Source: Pleionea litopenaei (GTDB lineage: Bacteria; Pseudomonadota; Gammaproteobacteria; Enterobacterales; Kangiellaceae). From it: a DNA stretch of 64,000 nt. This document shows, in pieces, positions 41,502-49,422 of this stretch. The position numbers and the translations under genes were made by a program. Under the pieces are notes generated by a model. It was not told the origin of the DNA. It searched no databases and saw only the letters and a list, made by a program, of their open reading frames with translations. Where the stretch lies: positions 1,924,501-1,988,500 of the forward strand of contig NZ_CP133548.1 in the NCBI RefSeq assembly GCF_031198435.1, written 5' to 3'. Positions within the stretch are counted from its first letter, which is position 1. Each line of letters starts with the position of its first letter.

Positions 41502-42065
41502 TTAAATTTTAAACACTTTTTCACGATAAAACTTAAGCTCTTCTATCGACTCTCTAATATCATCTAACGCCAGGTGAGCACCTTTTTTGGTAAATCCATC
41601 AAGGGCCTCAGGCTGCCACCGTCTGGCAAGCTCTTTAACCGTGCTCACATCGATATGACGGTAATGGAAAAATCGCTCTAGTGTTGGCATGTGGCGCGCT
41701 AAAAAGCGTCTATCTTGGCAAATCGAATTACCACACATGGGCGATTTACCTGCAGGCACCCACTGTTCTAAAAAAGCAATGGTTTGCTCCGCGGCTTGAA
41801 TTTCACTTATCTGGCTGTCTTTAACGCGTTGAGTTAATCCGGAATCGCCATGATGCTTGGTATTCCACTCATCCATGGCGGCTAACGTTTGGTCGCTTTG
41901 GTGAATCGCAAGTACCGGCCCTTCGGCAAGCGTATTTAGCTCTTTATCGGTTACAATCGTCGCAATTTCGATGATCTTATCGGAGTCTGGCTCAAGCCCA
42001 GTCATTTCTAAATCAATCCATATCAAGTTATCGGCATGACTTTGCGGTGTACTTGAATTACTCAT
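41502..42065 (-). CDS. orn: Oligoribonuclease
   Basis: 187 residues. DEDDh exonuclease: WIDLEMTGL (D, E), [11 protein letters not shown], HxAxDD seen as [11 protein letters not shown] with catalytic His and Asp, and IDVSTVKEL. It degrades 2-5 nt RNA, including pGpG from c-di-GMP turnover. Divergent from the dehydratase/rsgA genes across 170 bases. Confidence 0.97.
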   Translation of the reverse strand: MSNSSTPQSHADNLIWIDLEMTGLEPDSDKIIEIATIVTDKELNTLAEGPVLAIHQSDQTLAAMDEWNTKHHGDSGLTQRVKDSQISEIQAAEQTIAFLEQWVPAGKSPMCGNSICQDRRFLARHMPTLERFFHYRHIDVSTVKELARRWQPEALDGFTKKGAHLALDDIRESIEELKFYREKVFKI

Positions 42066-42236
42066 AGTTCTCCCCTATCTGATCGGATATTGCTCACGAC
42101 GGTTGAATATTACCATCATGATCGCGCAAAATAGCGCATCTTTGCAATCAAGCATTTCGAAAGTTGCTGATTGAGTCTTACTGCAAATAGGCTTGCGACT
42201 GAATTTATTGCAACTTAACGTAATTATAGGAAACTT

Positions 42237-42605
42237 ATGATGAGTCAACTAACCCAACAACAATGCCGTTATGACGACGAAGGAAAGCGTCCGCTTGAAT
42301 TAGACGAAATCAAATCACTGAGTGAACAAGTTGCCGCATGGACTATCAACTCAGAAGGCACGCGTATCGTTCGCCAGTTCAATTTCAAAAACTACTACCA
42401 CACCATGAACTTTGTAAACGCCATCGCCTGGATTGCCAACAAAGAAGCCCATCATCCCGATTTACAAGTCAGCTATGGCCATTGCGAAGTGACTTTCACC
42501 ACGCACGATTCTGGTAATCGACTAACCATTAATGACTTTATCTGCGCTGCGAAAGTCGATGCTTTAATGGACGCAGGTAATTTTGGTCCTAAGTTAGTTG
42601 ACTAG
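42237..42605 (+). CDS. phhB: Pterin-4a-carbinolamine dehydratase
   Basis: 122 residues. The motif KEAHHPDLQVSYGHCEVTFTTH is the [EDKH]-x(3)-H-[HN]-[PCS] dehydratase signature with the catalytic His pair. It recycles pterin for aromatic amino-acid hydroxylases and can act as a transcription cofactor (DCoH). Preceded by AGGAA. No phhA is nearby. rsgA follows after 14 bases. Confidence 0.95.
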   Translation: MMSQLTQQQCRYDDEGKRPLELDEIKSLSEQVAAWTINSEGTRIVRQFNFKNYYHTMNFVNAIAWIANKEAHHPDLQVSYGHCEVTFTTHDSGNRLTINDFICAAKVDALMDAGNFGPKLVD

Positions 42606-42619
42606 AGTAACAACGACCT

Positions 42620-43603
42620 ATGGCGAAACGACAAAAATTAACCTTGCAACAAAAGCGTCGCGTCGCCAAAAGCCAACGCAAAAAACTGCAAGACATTCCT
42701 GTCGACGATAATGACTTGGGCCCTGGCATTGAGGGGATAGTGGTCAGTCGTTTTGGAGAACAGGCCGACGTAGCAGAACCGAGCGGCCAAGTTCATCGCG
42801 TTTATTTACGTCAAAATCTGGGCAGTTGTGTCAGTGGCGACCGCATCATCTTCCGACTCGGAAAAGACGGTGGCGTGATTGAAGCTATCGAGGAACGACG
42901 TTCTGAGTTAACGCGCCCTACTCCCCATTCAGGTATTAAAACCATTGTCGCTAATATTGACCGAATCTTTATTGTTGTTGCACCATTTCCAGACTATTCA
43001 TCGACCATACTCGATCGTTACCTAGTGGCCTGCGAGCTTGCCGGTATACCGACCCAAATTGTCTTTAACAAACAAGATTTGATCACACCAGAACAACACG
43101 ATTTTTTTACCCAGCAAATTCAACTTTATCAATCGATTGGCTACACCGTTCATACCGTCAGTGCAAAATCGGATTTGGGTGTTGAAGAGTTAAAGCAACA
43201 AATGCTTGGTCATGAAAGCATTTTGGTTGGACAGAGCGGTGTGGGAAAATCCTCACTGATCAATAAAATTCTCCCTTCTTCACAAATAGCGACCGGTGAA
43301 GTTTCAGAAAATTCTCGTTTAGGTACGCATACCACGACGGCTTCGCGCGTTTACTTTTTCGACAGTGGTCACATTATTGACTCGCCCGGTGTTCGCGAAT
43401 TCGGACTAACTCATATGGAAGCCGACCAAATAATCTATGGCTTTCGCGACTTGCTCCCCTTTGCAGCCGAGTGTAAGTTTAGAAATTGTCGACACCTCAA
43501 TGAAAAAGGATGCGCCATTGCTCAAGCGGTAGAAACCAAAGCCGTTTCTAAACAACGACTTTCCAACTATCAAAGCATTATTAACAGTATTGCTACTTCG
43601 TAA
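42620..43603 (+). CDS. rsgA: Small ribosomal subunit biogenesis GTPase RsgA
   Basis: 327 residues. N-terminal OB fold (about 30-95), circularly permuted GTPase (G4 NKQD, G5 SAKS, G1 GQSGVGKSSLIN, G3 DSPGVREFG) and the zinc knuckle C-x4-C-x-H-x6-C in CKFRNCRHLNEKGC. It checks late 30S assembly. The K-rich N-terminus (MAKRQKLTLQQKRRVAKSQ) is typical. Confidence 0.97.
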   Translation: MAKRQKLTLQQKRRVAKSQRKKLQDIPVDDNDLGPGIEGIVVSRFGEQADVAEPSGQVHRVYLRQNLGSCVSGDRIIFRLGKDGGVIEAIEERRSELTRPTPHSGIKTIVANIDRIFIVVAPFPDYSSTILDRYLVACELAGIPTQIVFNKQDLITPEQHDFFTQQIQLYQSIGYTVHTVSAKSDLGVEELKQQMLGHESILVGQSGVGKSSLINKILPSSQIATGEVSENSRLGTHTTTASRVYFFDSGHIIDSPGVREFGLTHMEADQIIYGFRDLLPFAAECKFRNCRHLNEKGCAIAQAVETKAVSKQRLSNYQSIINSIATS

Positions 43604-43636
43604 GTCCTAACGGTAAACGCGGCTTTAAAAATCGGT

Positions 43637-43786
43637 TTAACGCTTCTCTGATTTCTTGAAGCTCGTCTCATCTAAGATTAACGCACACGTTTGATCGCCA
43701 TAGTAATTATTTAAATAATTACATTGATAGTGCGATGAATGAGTCTGAGAACTGACTTTTTTAATAGTAGACAATAAGGTTTGCAT
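43637..43786 (-). CDS. Short uncharacterised ORF, 49 residues
   Basis: ATG at 43784-43786 with GAGAGGA eight bases before it. The product begins MQTLLSTIKKVSSQ, contains two cysteines within a Tyr/Asn-rich stretch (HYQCNYLNNYYGDQTCALI) and ends KKSEKR. No membrane segment. A perfect TATAAT lies about 40 bases upstream of the start. Convergent with rsgA, 33 bases apart. I do not recognise the family; it could be a small cytoplasmic regulator. Confidence 0.5.
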   Translation of the reverse strand: MQTLLSTIKKVSSQTHSSHYQCNYLNNYYGDQTCALILDETSFKKSEKR

Positions 43787-43826
43787 GGTGAAAATCCTCT
43801 CAAAAACTTTTCAATAATCTTAAGTG

Positions 43827-43832
43827 ATTATA
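43827..43832 (-). promoter_or_regulatory. Candidate -10 box (TATAAT) for the 49-residue ORF
   Basis: A perfect minus-strand TATAAT, about 40 bases before the ATG at 43786. The best -35 is a weak TTAGAG about 18 bases further upstream. The remaining sequence up to 44063 has no gene that I can support. Confidence 0.4.
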
Positions 43833-44063
43833 GGAGGAATGCGAAACAGACTCTAATGAGTAAAATCTATCTTAATCTTCGTTACTGACGATTAAAAAAT
43901 CAGGCGTTTGCGTCCTTTTAGACTAGTAGTTAGGCGTTGAGCTAAATATGAAGATTTATAAAGTCCTTTCGAAATGGTTTCGCGCCGAGTTGAATAAATC
44001 TACTAGTTGCCTGGCGGGATAAGATCTCTGTCTTTTGCTGCGGTATGTTACTTGAGCCTATTG

Positions 44064-44573
44064 TTAATCTTTGGCCAAAAATGCCCCATGATAAGAAACT
44101 TTACCTACAGGCAAATCACCATGAATGACTAAAGCTTGAAAATACTCTGCGGGCACATCTGGAAGTATCAATCCCTCCTTGGAAGAAAAACCAAATCGAT
44201 GATAATAGTTAGGGTCGCCTAATACGACACAACCTTGAGCTCCGATTATTTTTAGCGCTTCAAGCGCAGTAGTTATAAGTTTTTTGCCAACGCCTTTACC
44301 CTGACATTTCGGAAGAACTGAGATAGGACCAAGACCATACCAATTATCTGAGCCATCCGAGATTACCACATGAGGAACAGCTACGTGACCAACAATTTCG
44401 CCTTCATTTTCAGCAACAATAGATAGTGTCAATGCGTTCGATTTACGAAGCTCTCTGGCAATATATTGCTCTCTATGATCAGTATGAGGGGCGTCAAGAA
44501 ACGCAGCAACCGTAACATCATGAATACTTTGAATGTCGTCAAGTTGCTCATGTCGAATTTCAATATTCAACAT
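44064..44573 (-). CDS. GNAT family N-acetyltransferase (YhbS-like)
   Basis: 169 residues. Acetyl-CoA binding motif A is VLPKCQGKGVGKKLITTALEAL, followed by the YhbS-type GCVVLGDPNYYHRFGF and SYHGAFL tail. Cytoplasmic; the substrate is unknown. AAAGGAG precedes the ATG. Together with the next gene it lies in the segment inserted between rsgA and motB. Confidence 0.85.
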   Translation of the reverse strand: MLNIEIRHEQLDDIQSIHDVTVAAFLDAPHTDHREQYIARELRKSNALTLSIVAENEGEIVGHVAVPHVVISDGSDNWYGLGPISVLPKCQGKGVGKKLITTALEALKIIGAQGCVVLGDPNYYHRFGFSSKEGLILPDVPAEYFQALVIHGDLPVGKVSYHGAFLAKD

Positions 44574-44623
44574 TAACTCCTTTTGGCTGCTTATTTGCTA
44601 TGATACAGAGCGTTGCCCAAGTT

Positions 44624-45322
44624 TTAATGGCCACTAAAATCAACCAGTAATTTTTGAATCGTTTCAAGATCGCTGTTGTTTGTGTACGTTTTAGTAGCAT
44701 TAAATATTAATATTTTTTCATCTCTTAGAACGATGTTGGAGGCAGTAACTTCTGTTATGAGTACAACATCATCTTCAGTTTGAACCTGCATTTTTCGTAT
44801 CAAAGCAAACGCGATGTTATCTTCGGTGTTAGAAAATACTCCCAAGGGTATAATTCCTTCTAACTCCAGTTCGACAGCAGATGACAATAATTTCGAAGCC
44901 GTTTTTGATGCATTTTTTATGATCTTTCTAGCAGCTTCGGGCATCCCTTCAAACATCTGATCTTGCTGAGAAACCACACTAGCGCGAAACTGCTCAAACT
45001 CATTCTTAGTTATATTTCGATTTATCAAGGACTTTAGAGTTTGAACCTGAAGATAAGGATTGTCAGCAGTGTGATCAACATCAGGAAACAGTGCAAACTC
45101 TTTATTTTCTATAAAGCATGCGATTAGAGTGTGGGTTGGCGGCAATGATGAAGAAAACATTTGCTTGAAATCTTCTGATTTTTCACAAGCATTGATGTAT
45201 CCATCAGGCTGAACAATTGTCAATCCCTTGCCACCAACAAATACCTCCAACCTCTTATTAGCAGCAGCAACAGGAATTGCGACAAGCAATAGAAAGGTTA
45301 ATATATACTTAAATGCGTTCAA
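44624..45322 (-). CDS. Exported protein of unknown function
   Basis: 232 residues with a signal peptide (MNAFKYILTFLLLVAIPVAAA). Two cysteines (in INACEKS and LIACFIE) could pair after export. The rest is alpha/beta with KIIKNASKTASKLLSSAVELELEG and a C-terminal beta-rich segment. No family recognised. The stop is followed 50 bases later by the acetyltransferase start. Confidence 0.7.
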   Translation of the reverse strand: MNAFKYILTFLLLVAIPVAAANKRLEVFVGGKGLTIVQPDGYINACEKSEDFKQMFSSSLPPTHTLIACFIENKEFALFPDVDHTADNPYLQVQTLKSLINRNITKNEFEQFRASVVSQQDQMFEGMPEAARKIIKNASKTASKLLSSAVELELEGIIPLGVFSNTEDNIAFALIRKMQVQTEDDVVLITEVTASNIVLRDEKILIFNATKTYTNNSDLETIQKLLVDFSGH

Positions 45323-45471
45323 AATATACTCCGTTAACTTATGTCATTCAAAGTCTGCTGACTTAGCGGCAGATGAGTTGATGTTTTTTGTGCCCATAGT
45401 TCAAATAGTCCCGTAGTAAACGGTCTAAAAAACTTATTGCTCTGAATTATTAATGAAACTCAAAAGGTTAT

Positions 45472-45527
45472 TGAACGCTCAATCAAAAGGCAGCTATAAG
45501 CCATCCATTTTCAATTTTTCGTTATGT
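45472..45527 (-). other. attC-like imperfect palindrome next to the tRNA-like gene
   Basis: On the minus strand CATAACGAAAAATTGAAAAT... leads through a TTAT loop to ...TTTTGATTGAGCGTTCAA. The arms (AACG...GGCT and the complement of AGCTGCC...CGTT) pair imperfectly, as in integron attC sites, but the right-hand core is not the usual GTTRRRY. Only weak support. Confidence 0.3.
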
Positions 45528-45533
45528 GTAAAT

Positions 45534-45644
45534 TGGGAAGAAAGGGCAGGATTCGAACCTGCGTTCTGCGATACGACTAATCGAACACAAAAGAGCAGTC
45601 CATAAATGGAGCTGCCCACCTTCAGCCACTCAGTCACCTTTCTT
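45534..45644 (-). tRNA. Non-canonical tRNA-Ser-like gene with enlarged anticodon loop
   Basis: The minus strand folds as a class II tRNA of 111 nt. An 8-bp acceptor AAGAAAGG/CCTTTCTT, discriminator C and encoded CCA (45534-45536). The D arm is serine-like (GACTGAGTGGCTGAAGGT). Perfect T arm GCAGG-TTCGAAT-CCTGC. A long variable region of about 31 nt can form GTTC/GAAC plus GAT/ATC. The anticodon stem GGCAG/CTGCT closes a 13-nt loop (45599-45611), not 7, and inside it TCCA can pair with TGGA leaving a TTTA tetraloop. So no normal anticodon is presented. It may be a decayed tRNA, an allo-tRNA-like molecule, or a tRNA mimic with another role. Confidence 0.65.
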
Positions 45645-45828
45645 AGATTCAATATTATTCAAAATCTTTATAAACCATTATTGCATTAAATACCATCGCT
45701 CCAACTGTTTTTCTCACCTATCAATATCGAATTTTACCATTACGTACAATGTGTACCTTGGCTGTCTACCACTCAAAGTAATATTAAGGCTTCAACATAA
45801 ACTTTCAGAACATATTTGACTGACTCTT

Positions 45829-45860
45829 GTATCGTCCTAACTTATTTTCGTATCGTCCTA
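45829..45860. repeat. Pair of 11-bp direct repeats spaced by two helical turns
   Basis: GTATCGTCCTA at 45829-45839 and again at 45850-45860, start-to-start 21 bp. The two are embedded in TCTTGTATCG...CCTACAAGA, giving partial dyad symmetry around the pair. This looks like a protein-binding site. Confidence 0.6.
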
Positions 45861-45884
45861 CAAGAGTGCCTTAGACTAAGAAAC

Positions 45885-45949
45885 TGTGTTATGGGGATCT
45901 GCTAGATGGTTCTGCTAGAGGGTTGTGTTAGTTGATTGTGTTAGAAGGT
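45885..45949. repeat. Five 13-bp tandem repeats
   Basis: Units at 45885 (TGTGTTATGGGGA), 45898 (TCTGCTAGATGGT), 45911 (TCTGCTAGAGGGT), 45924 (TGTGTTAGTTGAT) and 45937 (TGTGTTAGAAGGT). They lie just downstream of the DUF924 gene and show no ORF. Confidence 0.8.
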
Positions 45950-45968
45950 TTTGACGTAGGCATTGCAA

Positions 45969-46508
45969 CTAAAATGATGAGCCCGGTTGCTTAAGAAAAT
46001 CTATTTCTTCAGCGGTGCTGGTTCGATTGAGCAGTTTATTTCGATGCGGATAGCGGCCAAACCGGTCAATGATTTTTTTGTGTTTTAATTCGAAATCTAA
46101 ATTATTTTCTAAACCCGGTTCTGAGAAAAGTTCAACGGCTCGCTGATGAATCGCTTTTGATTCACTGTGCATGAATGGCATATATAAAAAGGCTTTCCGG
46201 GTAGCCGATAAACCAGCATGTTTGTTCTGCGCAATCGCTTCTTGACTAAGTATCAACGCCATTCCGTCGTAGGCAAAAGCGCGCGCTTGATCTCTGAACA
46301 TATTCCGCGAAAATTGATCGAGTACAATTATCTCGGCTAAAGCACCTAGTGCGCTATTTCGCCAGTCGACTAGCTCACCCATACTTGCGGCGCGATGTAC
46401 ATCGCTAAATAACTCGATAATTTTTTGGTCATACTGACTATTTTTCTGAAACCAATCTTTCGCTTCACTCTGTTCAAACCAAAAGCTTATGACTCTTTGA
46501 TATTCCAT
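45969..46508 (-). CDS. DUF924 family protein
   Basis: 179 residues, all-helical. Family hallmarks: VISFWFEQSEAKDWF at the N-terminus, LAEIIVLDQFSRNMFR, YMPFMHSES and DRFGRYPHRNKLLNR. The function is unknown in bacteria. It is the first gene after the motAB operon on this strand. Confidence 0.9.
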   Translation of the reverse strand: MEYQRVISFWFEQSEAKDWFQKNSQYDQKIIELFSDVHRAASMGELVDWRNSALGALAEIIVLDQFSRNMFRDQARAFAYDGMALILSQEAIAQNKHAGLSATRKAFLYMPFMHSESKAIHQRAVELFSEPGLENNLDFELKHKKIIDRFGRYPHRNKLLNRTSTAEEIDFLKQPGSSF

Positions 46509-46527
46509 CGTCTTTTATTATCCCAAT

Positions 46528-46560
46528 CGACTTGCTAATCAACTTGCTAATCAACTTGGC
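46528..46560. repeat. 12-bp tandem repeat between motB and the DUF924 gene
   Basis: CGACTTGCTAAT (46528), CAACTTGCTAAT (46540) and a partial third copy CAACTTGG (46552). Confidence 0.75.
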
Positions 46561-46576
46561 TTGGTCGCAGCATACG

Positions 46577-47428
46577 CTAAGGTTTGTTCGTCTTCAAACC
46601 ACCCGCGGACTCTTTAATGGCGTCGGCAATGTTTTGTTTTAAGACAATAATCGCTATTCGACGATTGATTGGCGCGCGCGGATTTTTAGTATCGAACAAT
46701 ACCGAGTCTGCAAAACCTTCGACACGAGCAACCTTTTGTCCGGGGATTCCTCCGCGAATCAAGGCTCGGCGTGCTGCATTAGCACGATCGGAAGACAACT
46801 CCCAGTTGCCGTAATTTCCAAGATCAAAAGGCGTAGCGTCGGTATGACCCGTGATACTCAAGCTGTTAGGCACTTTTTTAAGAACTTCAGCAAGACTGAA
46901 CAGTATTCTGCGAGAGTAAATTTTTAGCTCACTGCTACCACTATCAAACATTGGTCGCTTGTCTTTATCAACAATTTGAATTCTTAGACCTTCGGGCGTG
47001 ATGTCGATCAAAATCTGATCGCGATAAGCGGAAAAGGCAGCACTGGTTTCGACCATTTGCTCTAACTGAAGTTTTAACGCTTCGAGTCGTTTGCGCTCAT
47101 TTTCTTCTGCGAGATCATCAATGGACGTTTCATCTAACTTTATTTCGGGTGCCGGCATATTAATCACGGCAGTGTTGGCACCGCCTTCACCAATAGGAAC
47201 ATTGTTAGCGCCTGGCGTTAACGTTGAACCCGCGGGATCGATAAAGTAGCCAGAAATGGCCTGTTTCTCTTCTTCTGATGTGTTGCCCATTAGCCATAAC
47301 AATAAGAAAAAAGCCATCATTGCCGTGGCAAAGTCAGCGAATGCGACCTTCCAACTGCCGCCATGAAAATCATGCCCGCCTTTCTTGACCTTCTTGATAA
47401 TAATGGGGCGCTTTTGACCGTCTTCCAT
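46577..47428 (-). CDS. motB: Flagellar motor stator protein MotB
   Basis: About 283 residues from ATG 47428 (a GTG directly before it extends the frame by one codon). One membrane segment with the proton-carrying Asp, D32 in FADFATAMMAFFLLLW. Plug and linker follow (about 55-120), then the OmpA-like peptidoglycan-binding domain (about 150-270; LSITGHTDATPFD, LSSDRANAARRALI). Couples ion flow to flagellar rotation. Eight bases after motA; likely H+-driven by resemblance. Confidence 0.96.
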   Translation of the reverse strand: MEDGQKRPIIIKKVKKGGHDFHGGSWKVAFADFATAMMAFFLLLWLMGNTSEEEKQAISGYFIDPAGSTLTPGANNVPIGEGGANTAVINMPAPEIKLDETSIDDLAEENERKRLEALKLQLEQMVETSAAFSAYRDQILIDITPEGLRIQIVDKDKRPMFDSGSSELKIYSRRILFSLAEVLKKVPNSLSITGHTDATPFDLGNYGNWELSSDRANAARRALIRGGIPGQKVARVEGFADSVLFDTKNPRAPINRRIAIIVLKQNIADAIKESAGGLKTNKP

Positions 47429-47438
47429 CACGCGTCAC

Positions 47439-48290
47439 CTAGCGTCCACGAACGCGAGCTTCTAATTCTTGAAACCCTGGGCGAATTTTATGTGGCAAGG
47501 TTTTACGACCAAATTCAACGGCCACTTGTGGCGGTACGCCGTTTACCGTTGCAATGATTGCGGCTTTCATGCACTCAAAATATTGAGCTTCTTCGTGCGC
47601 TCGATGCTCCATGGCAGTCGCAAAGGGACCGACAAATCCATAGGCCAGTAAAATACCTAAAAACGTTCCTACTAGAGCCGCCGCCACATGGTAACCAATT
47701 TCTTCTGGCGGGCCTCCTAACGACTGCATCGTAATCACAATTCCGAGTACGGCAGCGACGATACCAAAACCTGGCAGTGCATCGGCGACTTTACCCAATG
47801 CCATTCCGGGCGCTAGCTGATCATGGTGATGGGTCTCTAACTCTGCGTCCATCAAGTTCTCGAGTTCGTAGGCGGTCATATCTCCGATAATCATCAAGCG
47901 TAGATAATCGCAAATAAATTCTATAGCCTTGTCGTCTTTCCGGATTAATGGGAATTTAGTGAATACATTACTCGTCTTAGGTTCTTCGATATGCGCCTCA
48001 ATGGCAATTAAGCCTTCTTTACGCATCACGTTAAATAAATCGTAAAGCATGGCGAGTAATTCTAAATATAAATACTTATTAAAGCGCGAACTGCCCAATA
48101 ACTTAGGCAGGCGACGAAACACCTCAAGAGTAGTTTTCATGGGATTCGCGATGACAAAAGCCCCAAAGGCCGCGCCACCTATGATCAATAGCTCAAATGG
48201 TTGCCACAATGCGATGAGTTGACCATGCGATAACACGTACCCACCCAACACAGCAGCAACAACAATAATCACCCCAATAATAATCGGCAT
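47439..48290 (-). CDS. motA: Flagellar motor stator protein MotA
   Basis: 283 residues with four membrane segments (two near the N-terminus, two about 170-225), separated by the large cytoplasmic loop. Conserved blocks include GGYVLSHGQLIALWQPFELLIIGGAAFG and the proline-containing ALPGFGIVAAVLGIVITM. Pairs with MotB in one operon. Divergent from psd. Confidence 0.97.
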   Translation of the reverse strand: MPIIIGVIIVVAAVLGGYVLSHGQLIALWQPFELLIIGGAAFGAFVIANPMKTTLEVFRRLPKLLGSSRFNKYLYLELLAMLYDLFNVMRKEGLIAIEAHIEEPKTSNVFTKFPLIRKDDKAIEFICDYLRLMIIGDMTAYELENLMDAELETHHHDQLAPGMALGKVADALPGFGIVAAVLGIVITMQSLGGPPEEIGYHVAAALVGTFLGILLAYGFVGPFATAMEHRAHEEAQYFECMKAAIIATVNGVPPQVAVEFGRKTLPHKIRPGFQELEARVRGR

Positions 48291-48423
48291 GCATAAATCC
48301 TGTTTATTTTTGTTTCAAGTTACTGAATTAACTATAGTTTAAAGTTAAAACTTCGCGAGTTTCGCGGTAAAAAATAGTCAAATTCGTCTTGCTCGGGTAA
48401 AATTCGCGGTTTATTCAGATTAA

Positions 48424-49290
48424 ATGCATGTTATGAGCTTACTTGATCACCTAAAAACCATTCCGCAGTACCTTATTCCACAGCATGGGCTTTCACAGCT
48501 GGCGGGACGACTCGCGGATCGCGAAAATCACCCTTGGAAAGACTGGGTAATTAAAAAGTTTGCCGAACATTACAAGGTCGATATGTCGATCGCGGTAGAG
48601 CCTGATTTAACCGCCTACGCCAGCTTCAACGACTTTTTTACCCGAGCCATTCGGCCAGAAACGCGACCAATTTGTGATGAGCCAAATACCATGGCTTGCC
48701 CTGTCGACGGTGCCGTCAGTCAATTTGGAGCCATCACCTCTGGTAAAATCGTGCAAGCCAAGGGCCATGATTACACCGTGCAAGACTTGTTAGGTGGAGA
48801 TGCCGAGTTGGCTCAAGCCTTCGAAGGTGGTGAATTCTGTACCATTTATCTATCACCGCGCGATTACCATCGTTATCACATGCCAATCGACGGTCAACTG
48901 ACTCGTATGATTCACGTTCCAGGTAAGCTGTTCAGCGTTAACCCACTCACCGCTCGCACCGTGCCAAACCTGTTTGCTCGTAATGAGCGGGTCGTCGCCA
49001 TGTTTGATACTGAGTGGGGCCCCATCGCTTACGTCGCGGTTGGCGCCACCATCGTCGGCAGTATGGAAATGGTTTGGTCTGGTGTCGTCACACCACCAAC
49101 TAAAAAAGACGTCACGGTAACCGACTACGCCGCCGGCGAAGTATCGTTAGCACGTGGCGATGAAGTTGGACGCTTCCGACTTGGTTCAACCGTCATTATG
49201 TTACTTCCAAAAGGTGACTATCAGTGGGATGAAGCGATTCAGCTAGGCGCTGCAACTCAACTGGGTCAACCATTGATCAAACGCCGCTAG
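48424..49290 (+). CDS. psd: Phosphatidylserine decarboxylase proenzyme
   Basis: 288 residues from ATG 48424; a second ATG at 48433 gives the more usual MSLLDHL start, and the ribosome site does not decide. FFTRAIRPETRPI and CPVDGAVSQFG precede the core; YHRYHMP holds a catalytic His. The self-cleavage motif is LGST (RFRLGSTVIMLL), whose Ser becomes the pyruvoyl group. Makes phosphatidylethanolamine at the inner membrane. Confidence 0.97.
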   Translation: MHVMSLLDHLKTIPQYLIPQHGLSQLAGRLADRENHPWKDWVIKKFAEHYKVDMSIAVEPDLTAYASFNDFFTRAIRPETRPICDEPNTMACPVDGAVSQFGAITSGKIVQAKGHDYTVQDLLGGDAELAQAFEGGEFCTIYLSPRDYHRYHMPIDGQLTRMIHVPGKLFSVNPLTARTVPNLFARNERVVAMFDTEWGPIAYVAVGATIVGSMEMVWSGVVTPPTKKDVTVTDYAAGEVSLARGDEVGRFRLGSTVIMLLPKGDYQWDEAIQLGAATQLGQPLIKRR

Positions 49291-49326
49291 ATTGATTTTT
49301 TAAACGTCTTTTAAGAGTGTCGCGCT

Positions 49327-49345
49327 GAGCCTCATTAAGAGGCTC
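49327..49345 (+). terminator. Hairpin after psd
   Basis: GAGCCTC, loop ATTAA, GAGGCTC, 36 bases after the psd stop. No strong T-run; a moderate-confidence terminator. Confidence 0.45.
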
Positions 49346-49422
49346 AACCAGTACTTTTAAGCAGCGGGTTCAGCGAAACTCTTGAAGCCGCTTTTCGAGA
49401 GATTAAATCAAAGAGTCTCTGA

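Noticed and set aside
43925-43948. GTTAGGC and GTTGAGC, two matches to the attC core GTTRRRY
   Set aside because: No matching RYYYAAC partner or palindrome nearby on the required side, so a complete attC cannot be drawn.
44574-44623. Possible attC between the exported protein and acetyltransferase genes (TTAAAAC ... GGAGTTAAT)
   Set aside because: Arms pair poorly and the segment already contains the acetyltransferase ribosome site.
45534-45644. Ordinary tRNA-Sec or tRNA-Ser annotation
   Set aside because: The 8-bp acceptor suggests tRNA-Sec but the D arm is serine-like and short, there is no UCA anticodon, and the anticodon loop is 13 nt.
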